Source: Shewanella marinintestina
GTDB lineage: Bacteria > Pseudomonadota > Gammaproteobacteria > Enterobacterales > Shewanellaceae
Length of the DNA stretch: 64,000 bases
Assembly (NCBI RefSeq): GCF_023283845.1
Contig: NZ_JAKILC010000001.1
Coordinates: 434,001-498,000 of the forward strand
Direction of reading: 5' to 3'
Shown here piece after piece: positions 55,749 through 64,000 of this stretch. The notes under the pieces are model-generated. The model saw only the letters and a list, made by a program, of their open reading frames with translations. It did not search any database and was not told the DNA's origin. Positions within the stretch are counted from its first letter, which is position 1. The number at the start of each line of letters is the position of its first letter. The position numbers and the translations under genes were made by a program.

Positions 55749-57116
55749 ATGGGTACAATTTGGACGCCGAAACTAAACAGTTATTCTGGAGCTAAGTATT
55801 TAAGACTGGCACAAGCAGCAGCAGACGCCATCAACCAAAGAGAGTTATTAGCAAACACCAAGTTACCGCCACAAAGGCGCTTAGCTGATGCGTTAGGTGT
55901 TACGGTAGGGACGGTTACTCGAGCTTACGCAGTACTTGAACAACGTGGCTATGTATACGCAAAGGTCGGCGCTGGGACATTTGTTAGAGCTGAAGAAAGC
56001 GAATTTAAAAACAAACAAATCAATTTCGCAACTTGCCAGCCACCATTAACTAATCAGATTAGCGTGCTAAGTGACGCTATGAGTCAATTGGCAAAATCTC
56101 CTCAGCGTTTAACACAGCTAATGGCATATCATGGTGAGCCCTTAAAGGAGCATCAACTTATCTTTAGCCAATGGCTACACAAACGGGGGATTACTCAACA
56201 ACCTGAGCAAATTGTGTTTACCCATGGTGCACAACAAGGGATTTTTGCGGTACTAAATGGATTAATGCAAGCCGGTGACACCTTACTTTGTGAGGGTAAT
56301 TGCTACCCCGGGATCCATACCGCAGCAGTACAACTGGGGATTAACATTGAGCCTATTACGCTAAGTGATGAAGGTTTAGACTTAAGTGAACTTGAACAAA
56401 AGATTATAGCTCACCAGCCGAAAGTACTTTACATCACGCCGAATAACCAAAACCCAACTTGTATTCAATACAATTTATCCCAACGCCAAGCTATTTTAGC
56501 GTTAACTAAAAAATATAATTTAGTGATCTTGGAAGACGATGTTAACTATTGCCTTAGTAGCGAATGGCATTCGCCTATTTGGTCAATAGAGCAAGGATCC
56601 GAACAAAGTGAAGACCCTGGACATGTAATCTACTTATCAAGCTTATCAAAAGTCTTTTGTGGTGGATTACGCCAAGGTTTTTTACTGGTCCCAAATCTAT
56701 ATGCTCTTAAAATCAAACAGGCTATTCATAGCCAGTGCTGGATGATATCACCTCTCAATACAGAGCTCGCTTGTCGGGTTATTCAAAACCCTGAGTTCAT
56801 GGGGCAGCGTGAACAAGTTATCGCACAAAGACAGCAACTCTGTATTGAAATGGGGCAAAGATTAGGACTAAAACAAAGATGGCGAGGTTTAAATGGTTGG
56901 CTCCAATTAGCTTTACCTTTAAAAGCCCATCATGTGGTTACCGCTCTTGCGCAAAAAAATATTCTCGTTAGAAATGGGGATGATTTTAATAACCACCAAA
57001 ACTTTATACGACTTAGCATAGGTGATGCAGCAGATGATAAAATATTCGTCCAACAACTCGCTATTATCGAAGCCTGTATTAAGTCTTTAAGCCAGACGGC
57101 CTATTCTGTTGTTTAA
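55749..57116 (+). CDS. MocR-type transcriptional regulator (GntR DNA-binding domain fused to aminotransferase)
   Basis: 455 residues from ATG 55749. A GntR winged helix at the N-terminus (about 10-75, LPPQRRLADALGVTVGTVTRAY) is followed by a class I aminotransferase domain with NNQNPTC, a VILEDDVNY stretch and the PLP lysine in YLSSLSKVF. MocR regulators sense amines or PLP through this domain. The start is chosen because MGTIWTPKL matches the family's short N-terminus; a GTG at 55704 is possible but lacks a clear ribosome site. It likely controls the divergent LysE gene and itself. Confidence 0.9.
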   Translation: MGTIWTPKLNSYSGAKYLRLAQAAADAINQRELLANTKLPPQRRLADALGVTVGTVTRAYAVLEQRGYVYAKVGAGTFVRAEESEFKNKQINFATCQPPLTNQISVLSDAMSQLAKSPQRLTQLMAYHGEPLKEHQLIFSQWLHKRGITQQPEQIVFTHGAQQGIFAVLNGLMQAGDTLLCEGNCYPGIHTAAVQLGINIEPITLSDEGLDLSELEQKIIAHQPKVLYITPNNQNPTCIQYNLSQRQAILALTKKYNLVILEDDVNYCLSSEWHSPIWSIEQGSEQSEDPGHVIYLSSLSKVFCGGLRQGFLLVPNLYALKIKQAIHSQCWMISPLNTELACRVIQNPEFMGQREQVIAQRQQLCIEMGQRLGLKQRWRGLNGWLQLALPLKAHHVVTALAQKNILVRNGDDFNNHQNFIRLSIGDAADDKIFVQQLAIIEACIKSLSQTAYSVV

Positions 57117-57124
57117 GCCAAAGC

Positions 57125-57157
57125 ACACAAAAAAAGCCGCTATACGCGGCTTTTTGT
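57125..57157. terminator. Bidirectional terminator between the MocR gene and the glycine-zipper gene
   Basis: AAAAGCCGC and GCGGCTTTT pair around TATAC, with A- and T-runs on both sides. Confidence 0.85.
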
Positions 57158-57163
57158 GTCTCA

Positions 57164-57640
57164 TTACATCTGTCGGTCAACCCTGACGAAACCTTTTAAA
57201 TAAACGACCCTGACGTCATCATTTACATTAAATACCATTCCGGGGTCCAAATCTTGAATAACCATAACTTGCTCGCCAGTATCTAGGGTTATCATCATTT
57301 CAACCAATCTTAGTTCTTGATAATACGAGCTGTCTCCATAGCGATTACCGACGCCCGCACCAAGTAACGCACCTAGTACTGTTGCCACATCTTGACCGGA
57401 ACCTCCTCCGAACTGATGACCAACCACACCACCGATTAACGCACCACCAAAGGTTTTCCAGCCCGTATTTTGGTCTTCAACCAATTGCTTTTGTGTAATA
57501 TTGCGTACTGAGGCGACTTGACCAAACTCGACTTTTTCTACAGGAACAGCTTGATTACGGTCGTAAGGCGCGGCAATTGTCGCTTGTGTAACAAAAAACA
57601 AACAGATAACAGTGAAAACAATAAGATGAGGTTTCAACAT
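57164..57640 (-). CDS. Glycine-zipper 2TM-domain envelope protein
   Basis: 158 residues. A signal peptide (about 1-23, FVTQATIAA) and a glycine-zipper pair of membrane helices (GGALIGGVVGHQFGGGSGQDVATVLGALLGAGVGNRYG, about 65-100) put it in the Rickettsia 17-kDa/SlyB-like group. No lipobox cysteine is visible at the cleavage site. The C-terminal 60 residues form a small beta domain (LDTGEQVMVIQDLDPG). Role unknown; envelope integrity is the usual guess. Confidence 0.82.
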   Translation of the reverse strand: MLKPHLIVFTVICLFFVTQATIAAPYDRNQAVPVEKVEFGQVASVRNITQKQLVEDQNTGWKTFGGALIGGVVGHQFGGGSGQDVATVLGALLGAGVGNRYGDSSYYQELRLVEMMITLDTGEQVMVIQDLDPGMVFNVNDDVRVVYLKGFVRVDRQM

Positions 57641-57694
57641 AAGACTTTTTCCGCTAACTTTAAGGATAAGTATATTTATTAATCTTACTCAATT

Positions 57695-58405
57695 GTGAAC
57701 TCACTGTCCTATTTAAATAATGATCAGCAAGGTTTTCCACCTCCTGAACAAGCATTAACTGATCCTAACGGTCTCTTAGCTGTGGGCGGTGACTTGCGAC
57801 CTGAACGTTTACTAAACGCCTATTATAACGGCATATTTCCCTGGTTTAATTTTGATGATCCTATCCTTTGGTGGTCTCCCGATCCCCGAGCTGTTTTTGT
57901 TCCAGGGAATATGAGAATAAGCAGGAGTTTAATTAAGTTCCTAAGAAAGCAAGATTGGACCTTCACTATCAATCATAGTTTTAAAGCTGTAACAGAAGGC
58001 TGTGCAGCACCTCGTTCAGGCCAAGATGGCACTTGGATCTCGACTGAAATCCAGCAAGCCTACCTAACATTACATCAACAAGGCCATGCGCACTCACTAG
58101 AAGTTTGGCAGGGTAACCAATTAGTCGGCGGGCTTTATGGTTTAGCTATTGGCCAAGTTTTTTGCGGTGAATCTATGTTCCACCGCGCAACTAATGCCTC
58201 GAAAGCTGCTATGATCGTATTACAGCAACATCTGCAGCGCAGTGGCTTTAAGCTTATTGATGCGCAAGTGGTAAATCCACATTTAGACAGCTTAGGAGCA
58301 AAGTCTATTAGACGTGAAGACTTTATTAGGCTATTGACCCATTTAAGAGATGGTCAAGTACACCCCGATAGCTGGCGTAAAACCGAGGTACTCCTTGAAC
58401 TCTAA
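57695..58405 (+). CDS. aat: Leucyl/phenylalanyl-tRNA-protein transferase
   Basis: 236-residue aminoacyl transferase that adds Leu or Phe to proteins starting with Lys or Arg, making them ClpS/ClpAP substrates. Family signatures include [24 protein letters not shown] and [10 protein letters not shown]. The start is GTG at 57695 ([10 protein letters not shown]). It overlaps the start of bpt by 11 bases. Together with bpt and, a little further on, clpA and clpS, it forms an N-degron group. Confidence 0.95.
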   Translation: MNSLSYLNNDQQGFPPPEQALTDPNGLLAVGGDLRPERLLNAYYNGIFPWFNFDDPILWWSPDPRAVFVPGNMRISRSLIKFLRKQDWTFTINHSFKAVTEGCAAPRSGQDGTWISTEIQQAYLTLHQQGHAHSLEVWQGNQLVGGLYGLAIGQVFCGESMFHRATNASKAAMIVLQQHLQRSGFKLIDAQVVNPHLDSLGAKSIRREDFIRLLTHLRDGQVHPDSWRKTEVLLEL

Positions 58406-59114
58406 ATCTAGACACGTCACAGTAGGTAGAACCAAAACCTTTCCTTGCAGTTATTTAGATGATCAGCAAGAGCAACTCATGGTTTTACAAGAAGATGTTA
58501 TCGATGTGAACTTATTCGAGCAACTGCTCGCACTTGGGTTTCGTCGCAGTGGCAGTATGATCTATAAGCCGCAATGCCCACAATGCAGTGCCTGCCTGCC
58601 AATCCGCTTATCTATAGATGATTTTTCATTATCTAAGCGACAAAAACGCACAATGAAGAACAATCAAGATTTAAGCTGGAAGATCGTTGAACACAAAACT
58701 GAGCAGCAATATGCGCTTTATGAGCGTTACGTAAACACTCGCCATCATGACGGCCCTATGTTCCCAGCAACGCCTGAGCAATACGATAGTTTTGCGACAG
58801 CGACTTGGATGCAACCACTATTTATCGAACTTCGGCTTAGCGATGAGCTAATTGGTGTTGCAATTACCGATGTTTTGCCACACAGCCTATCTGCAATCTA
58901 TAGCTATTTTGCTCCAGAATACGATAAGCGTTCATTAGGTAGCTTACTCATTTTACTGCAAACTCAAATTGCTAAAATGATGAAAAAACAATTTCTGTAT
59001 CTTGGCTATCAAATTGATGAGTCTCGAAAAATGAATTATAAGCGCGACTATCGCCCTCACCAAATCTTGACTCAATCAGGCTGGGTAACTGAGATTAAGA
59101 TCAAAAACCAGTGA
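58395..59114 (+). CDS. bpt: Aspartate/glutamate leucyltransferase
   Basis: 239 residues. Adds Leu to N-terminal Asp or Glu, feeding the same ClpS pathway as Aat. N-terminal conserved cysteines are present ([14 protein letters not shown] and [12 protein letters not shown]), and [13 protein letters not shown] is the acyltransferase core. The start is TTG 58395 ([11 protein letters not shown]), about eight bases after GAGG and inside the end of aat. A longer frame from 58350 would overlap aat more deeply and lacks support. Sometimes annotated as ate. Confidence 0.92.
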   Translation: MNSKSRHVTVGRTKTFPCSYLDDQQEQLMVLQEDVIDVNLFEQLLALGFRRSGSMIYKPQCPQCSACLPIRLSIDDFSLSKRQKRTMKNNQDLSWKIVEHKTEQQYALYERYVNTRHHDGPMFPATPEQYDSFATATWMQPLFIELRLSDELIGVAITDVLPHSLSAIYSYFAPEYDKRSLGSLLILLQTQIAKMMKKQFLYLGYQIDESRKMNYKRDYRPHQILTQSGWVTEIKIKNQ

Positions 59115-59229
59115 ATTAAACCATAACTAAGCTGTAGATAGCGTATATACTCAACCTTTGCTTTACAGCAGCACCAATTTACGGCATGATGTGCCCGTTT
59201 TATTATTTGAAGGCTAACAGGATAACTGA

Positions 59230-59451
<222 letters not shown>

Positions 59452-59475
59452 GTTATTAGCCTACAACGTAAATTA

Positions 59476-59506
59476 TAAAAAAGCCGGCAATGCCGGCTTT
59501 TTGTTG
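59476..59506 (+). terminator. Terminator of infA
   Basis: AAAGCCGGCA and TGCCGGCTTT form a 10-bp stem with a one-base (A) centre and a T-run. Confidence 0.9.
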
Positions 59507-59546
59507 TCTATGATTTATGTGTTAGTTTACTTAGCTGACTTATCTT

Positions 59547-59589
59547 TAACAGAAGTAAGGAGCCAATAACTCATACTTTCTGTTATTGG
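59547..59589. repeat. Overlapping inverted repeats downstream of clpA
   Basis: TAACAGAA (59547-59554) pairs with TTCTGTTA (59578-59585), and CCAATAAC (59563-59570) with GTTATTGG (59582-59589). The two stems share 59582-59585, so only one can form at a time. No T-run follows, so terminator function for clpA is doubtful. Confidence 0.5.
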
Positions 59590-59625
59590 TTCTAATATCT
59601 CGTAAAAATAATTGGGTTGTGGCTT

Positions 59626-61887
59626 CTACGAGTGAGCAACCTTCTCAAGCGACTCAGTAGTAATCACAATCTCATCACCTTTCACATCTACGCGTGCGAT
59701 ACCGCCTTTCTCAAGCTCACCAAATAAGATTTCATCAGCTAAAGGACGCTTAATCAGCTCAGTTACAACTCGCGCCATAGGACGAGCTCCCATTGACTTG
59801 TCGTAACCTTTCTCTGCCAACAAGGTTCTCGCTTCGTCACTCACTTCGAGTGCAACCGATTTATCATCTAGCTGTGCTTGCAGCTCAACTAAGAACTTAT
59901 CGACAACTTTAGCAATAACCGTCATATCTAAGTGGTTAAACCAAATAATCGAATCTAAGCGATTACGGAACTCTGGTGAGAAGACTTTATTGATTTCAGA
60001 TAACGCATCCTGAGTATGATCTTGCTGTTTAAAACCAATCGACTTACGAATCGTTTCTTGTACACCAGCGTTAGTCGTCATCACTAAGGTCACGTGTCTA
60101 AAATCTGCTTTACGGCCATTATTATCAGTCAGTGTACCGTGATCCATCACTTGCAGTAGCAAGTTGTAAACATCTGGATGGGCTTTTTCAATCTCATCGA
60201 GCAGCACCACACAATGTGGATTTTTAATCACGGCATCGGTCAGCAAGCCACCTTGGTCATAACCCACATAGCCTGGCGGTGCACCAATTAAGCGTGACAC
60301 AGTATGGCTTTCCATGTACTCAGACATGTCAAAGCGGACCAGGTTAAGGCTTAAACATTTAGCAAGCTGACTGGTAACCTCTGTCTTACCCACACCGGTT
60401 GGGCCGGCAAACAAAAAGCTACCTACAGGCTTATGCTCACCACCTAGACCGCTTCGAGATAAGCGAATTGCAGAGCTAAGCCCCTCAATCGCCTGGTCTT
60501 GACCAAACACCACCATTTTGAGGTTACGCTCAAGATTCTTAAGTAAGTCTCTATCAGAGCTCGATACCGACTTCTCAGGAATACGTGCCATCTTCGCGAT
60601 AATTGATTCGATTTCAGTCTGACCAATGGTCTTTTTGCGTTTACTCGCTGGCTGCATCGCCATACGTGCACCCGCTTCATCAATCACGTCAATCGCTTTA
60701 TCTGGCAAATGTCTGTCATTAATATGTTTGTCAGACAGTCTTGCTGCCACACTGAGCGCCGCTAAGGTATAACGCACGTTGTGGTGCTCTTCATACTTTG
60801 ACTTAAGCCCTTGCAAAATCTTAGTCGTCTCAGCTACCGAAGGCTCATTAATATCAACTTTCTGGAAACGACGCGCTAAAGCTCGGTCTTTCTCAAAAAT
60901 ACTTTGATACTCTTGGAATGTGGTTGAACCCATGCAACGTAATTTACCTCCGGATAATAACGGTTTCAGTAAATTAGACGCATCCATCACGCCACCAGAC
61001 GCTGAACCGGCACCGATAATCGTATGGATTTCATCGATAAATAAAATCGCATGTTCATCATTTGCCAGCTCTTTTAATAAGCCTTTGAAGCGTTTCTCAA
61101 AGTCTCCACGGTATTTAGTTCCCGCAAGCAGCGCACCTAAGTCGAGTGAGTAAACCGTCGCTTTACTCATCACTTCAGGCACTTCTTCTTTAACGATTCG
61201 GTAAGCTAAGCCTTCCGCGATTGCAGTTTTACCTACACCCGCCTCACCCACTAACAGTGGATTATTTTTACGTCGACGACAAAGAATTTGAATCGAGCGC
61301 TCAATTTCCTCGGTACGACCAATCAAAGGATCAATACTGCCGCTTTTAGCAAGCTCATTAAGGTTAGCGGTAAACTGAGATAAAATACTGCGTTCTTCCT
61401 CACTCTCTGTTTGATCTTCAATTCTGTTTGGCTCAGCGTCTGTATCGATATCGTTTTTAGAAAATCCATGGGAAATAAAATTAACGACATCTAAACGCGT
61501 CACATCGCCAGTGCGCAGCAAGTAAACAGCTTGCGATTCTTGCTCACTAAAAATAGCCACCAGCACGTTAGCGCCAGTCACTTCATTACGCCCAGATGAC
61601 TGCACATGAAATACCGCGCGTTGTAAAACACGTTGGAACCCGAGCGTAGGTTGTGTTTCCTTTTCGTCTTCGGGATCAGAAATAATCGGCGTGGTTTGTT
61701 GAATGAAGCTGGCCACTTCATCCCTGAGTTTTTCTATATTTGCTCCGCAAGCAACAAGCGCCTCTTGTGCGGCTGGGTTATCGATTAACGCCAACAATAG
61801 ATGCTCTACCGTCATGTACTCATGACGCGCATCTCTGGCTTGTTGAAAAGCCAGGTTTAAGGTGACTTCAAGATCTTTGTTTAGCAT
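59626..61887 (-). CDS. clpA: ATP-dependent Clp protease ATP-binding subunit ClpA
   Basis: 753-residue AAA+ unfoldase that feeds ClpP. N-terminal ClpS-binding domain (about 1-145, LNLAFQQARDARHEYMTVEHLLLAL), first ATPase with GEAGVGKTA (about 214-222) and LFIDEIH, second ATPase with GPTGVGKTE (about 492-500) and VVLLDEIEKAH. The ATG at 61885-61887 (MLNKDLEV) has GGGGG upstream. A GTG at 61893 would overlap that site and is rejected. It follows clpS by 38 bases; the two are co-transcribed. Confidence 0.97.
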   Translation of the reverse strand: MLNKDLEVTLNLAFQQARDARHEYMTVEHLLLALIDNPAAQEALVACGANIEKLRDEVASFIQQTTPIISDPEDEKETQPTLGFQRVLQRAVFHVQSSGRNEVTGANVLVAIFSEQESQAVYLLRTGDVTRLDVVNFISHGFSKNDIDTDAEPNRIEDQTESEEERSILSQFTANLNELAKSGSIDPLIGRTEEIERSIQILCRRRKNNPLLVGEAGVGKTAIAEGLAYRIVKEEVPEVMSKATVYSLDLGALLAGTKYRGDFEKRFKGLLKELANDEHAILFIDEIHTIIGAGSASGGVMDASNLLKPLLSGGKLRCMGSTTFQEYQSIFEKDRALARRFQKVDINEPSVAETTKILQGLKSKYEEHHNVRYTLAALSVAARLSDKHINDRHLPDKAIDVIDEAGARMAMQPASKRKKTIGQTEIESIIAKMARIPEKSVSSSDRDLLKNLERNLKMVVFGQDQAIEGLSSAIRLSRSGLGGEHKPVGSFLFAGPTGVGKTEVTSQLAKCLSLNLVRFDMSEYMESHTVSRLIGAPPGYVGYDQGGLLTDAVIKNPHCVVLLDEIEKAHPDVYNLLLQVMDHGTLTDNNGRKADFRHVTLVMTTNAGVQETIRKSIGFKQQDHTQDALSEINKVFSPEFRNRLDSIIWFNHLDMTVIAKVVDKFLVELQAQLDDKSVALEVSDEARTLLAEKGYDKSMGARPMARVVTELIKRPLADEILFGELEKGGIARVDVKGDEIVITTESLEKVAHS

Positions 61888-61925
61888 AAGCACCCCCTAA
61901 AAATTAACAACAGAGCAAAGCCAAA

Positions 61926-62234
61926 TTAGGCTTCCTCTAAAGAACACAGTAACGGATGTTGGTTTTGTCTTGCAAATTGATTTACTTGCGCAACCTTAGT
62001 TTCTGCAATTCCAAATGGGTAAATACCGCAAATTCCTTTACCTTTATGATGGATTGCTAACATGATTTCCGTTGCTTGTTGCTCATCTTTCTTGAAGAAC
62101 AGTTGTAATATCTCGATGACAAAATCCATTGGTGTGTAGTCATCGTTGTTTAAAATGACTTTATACATAGAAGGCTGTTTAAGCTCTGACTCAACACTTT
62201 CTTCTACGTGTTCAATATTTTCTGTTCTACTCAT
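61926..62234 (-). CDS. clpS: ClpS adaptor protein
   Basis: 102-residue adaptor that recognises N-terminal Leu, Phe, Trp and Tyr and delivers such proteins to ClpA. The core [23 protein letters not shown] contains the N-degron pocket residues (Asn-Asp-Asp), followed by a helix ([19 protein letters not shown]). Start ATG 62234. It sits directly upstream of clpA and diverges from cspD. Confidence 0.97.
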   Translation of the reverse strand: MSRTENIEHVEESVESELKQPSMYKVILNNDDYTPMDFVIEILQLFFKKDEQQATEIMLAIHHKGKGICGIYPFGIAETKVAQVNQFARQNQHPLLCSLEEA

Positions 62235-62473
62235 ATTCCAATATTAGCCTCTAGTCTTGGCTTGTACCAATTGATTATGTAACTCAGTCTGTTTGTTGGA
62301 CAAATTCTATCAAATTATACTCAGGTACGACTTGTTAAAAAATGTTGCTTTTTTGTTAACTTTATCTTGACAACCACTTATTCAGCTTTCATTCTGTTCA
62401 TTAAGCGAGGAGTTTCCCCGCTGATAAGTTTTACTATCTTACTGGGAAGTGGACAACAGAAGGAAGTGGAAGT

Positions 62474-62680
62474 ATGGCAAGCGGAACTGTTAAATGGTTC
62501 AACAACGCCAAAGGATTCGGGTTTATATGCCCTGATGCTGGCGGTGAAGATGTTTTTGCACACTATTCTACCATTGAAATGGAAGGCTATCGAACGCTAA
62601 AAGCGGGCCAACCAGTCAGTTTTGAGGTAGAAGCAGGTCCAAAAGGAATGCACGCGTCAGCAATATCGCCAACGAACTAA
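62474..62680 (+). CDS. cspD: Cold-shock-like protein CspD
   Basis: 68-residue OB-fold protein. RNA/DNA-binding motifs [12 protein letters not shown] and VFAHY are present. Location divergent from clpS, as in E. coli, identifies it as CspD, the stationary-phase inhibitor of replication, rather than a cold-inducible CspA. The sequence [14 protein letters not shown] region fits ([11 protein letters not shown]). ATG 62474 has AAGGAAG upstream. Confidence 0.93.
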   Translation: MASGTVKWFNNAKGFGFICPDAGGEDVFAHYSTIEMEGYRTLKAGQPVSFEVEAGPKGMHASAISPTN

Positions 62681-62749
62681 AATAAAATTAGATAAACCCA
62701 GCTACATAAGTAAAGATATTTATATAGATTGGTTTATGTTGCGATACGA

Positions 62750-62788
62750 ACATAAAAAGCAGAGTAGCTAAGCTATTCTGCTTTTTTA
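62750..62788 (+). terminator. Terminator of cspD
   Basis: AAAAAGCAGAGTAGC pairs with GCTATTCTGCTTTTT over 15 positions (one wobble) around TAA, followed by T. Confidence 0.85.
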
Positions 62789-62821
62789 TTGGTTAAATGC
62801 ATCTCGCCACTACTGTAAACA

Positions 62822-62852
62822 ACAAAAAGGCCTGCATTACGCAGACCTTAGA
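62822..62852 (-). terminator. Terminator of icd
   Basis: AAGGCCTGC and GCAGACCTT pair over nine positions with one wobble/mismatch around ATTAC. On the minus strand a T-run follows, about 80 bases after the icd stop codon. Confidence 0.7.
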
Positions 62853-62930
62853 TGTTAAATTGAATCTATTGCTTTACATCACATGGGCGCTATCAAATAC
62901 CCATGTGACTCAAACAATTTGTCACTCAAC

Positions 62931-64000
<1,070 letters not shown>

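Overview
The window looks like a chromosomal segment of a marine gammaproteobacterium, most probably Shewanella. The grounds are the gene order yceD-rpmF-plsX-fabH-fabD-fabG-acpP-fabF, the order aat-bpt-infA-clpA/clpS/cspD-icd with a monomeric-type isocitrate dehydrogenase, a biosynthetic speA, and a complete proteobacterial dedicated sortase (PDS) locus. Base composition is moderately AT-rich and even, with no sign of a genomic island, prophage or insertion sequence. No tRNA, rRNA or CRISPR array was found. Genes at both edges (speA on the left, icd on the right) run out of the window.

Layout. 1-5.1 kb: speA (partial), an S1-domain RNA-binding protein, yceH, and a two-gene ABC exporter. 5.7-9.8 kb: a cspA-family cold-shock gene with a long leader, rlmA, sbcB, cdd. 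9.9-11.9 kb: a beta-hydroxyacid dehydrogenase, an acyl-CoA thioesterase and a small membrane protein. 12.1-18.4 kb: the fatty-acid and phospholipid synthesis cluster, read right to left from yceD to fabF. 19-23.4 kb: a tiny membrane protein, maf/yceF, a PAS-GGDEF diguanylate cyclase, a HAD phosphatase overlapping rluC. 23.4-29.9 kb: rne with its regulatory leader, a SulP transporter, and an MsrB-MsrA fusion. 30.4-35.4 kb: a 2-oxoglutarate/Fe(II) oxygenase, ylqF, a low-molecular-weight phosphatase, an nfsB-type nitroreductase, a secreted ATP-dependent DNA ligase, dgkA. 35.8-38 kb: an outer-membrane barrel protein and a second GGDEF protein.

38.0-45.2 kb is the PDS locus: class GN sortase, its LPQTG-ended von Willebrand A target and the OmpA-like PdsO on the minus strand, diverging from the PdsR/PdsS two-component pair on the plus strand. 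It is followed by metC with tandem MetJ-like boxes. 46.9-50.7 kb holds the most unusual group: a sulfotransferase and an Asp/Asn-hydroxylase-like oxygenase that both end in nearly identical SEC-C zinc motifs, convergent with a TPR-sulfotransferase. After creA, yegD and trhO come a GST-like gene, a divergent LysE exporter/MocR regulator pair around a palindromic operator, and a glycine-zipper protein. 57.7-62.7 kb is an N-degron proteolysis module (Aat, Bpt, ClpA, ClpS) with infA and cspD, then icd.

Most genes are housekeeping. The best candidates for undescribed biology are the SEC-C sulfotransferase/hydroxylase group and the PDS sortase locus, which is recognised from its families but whose role is little known.
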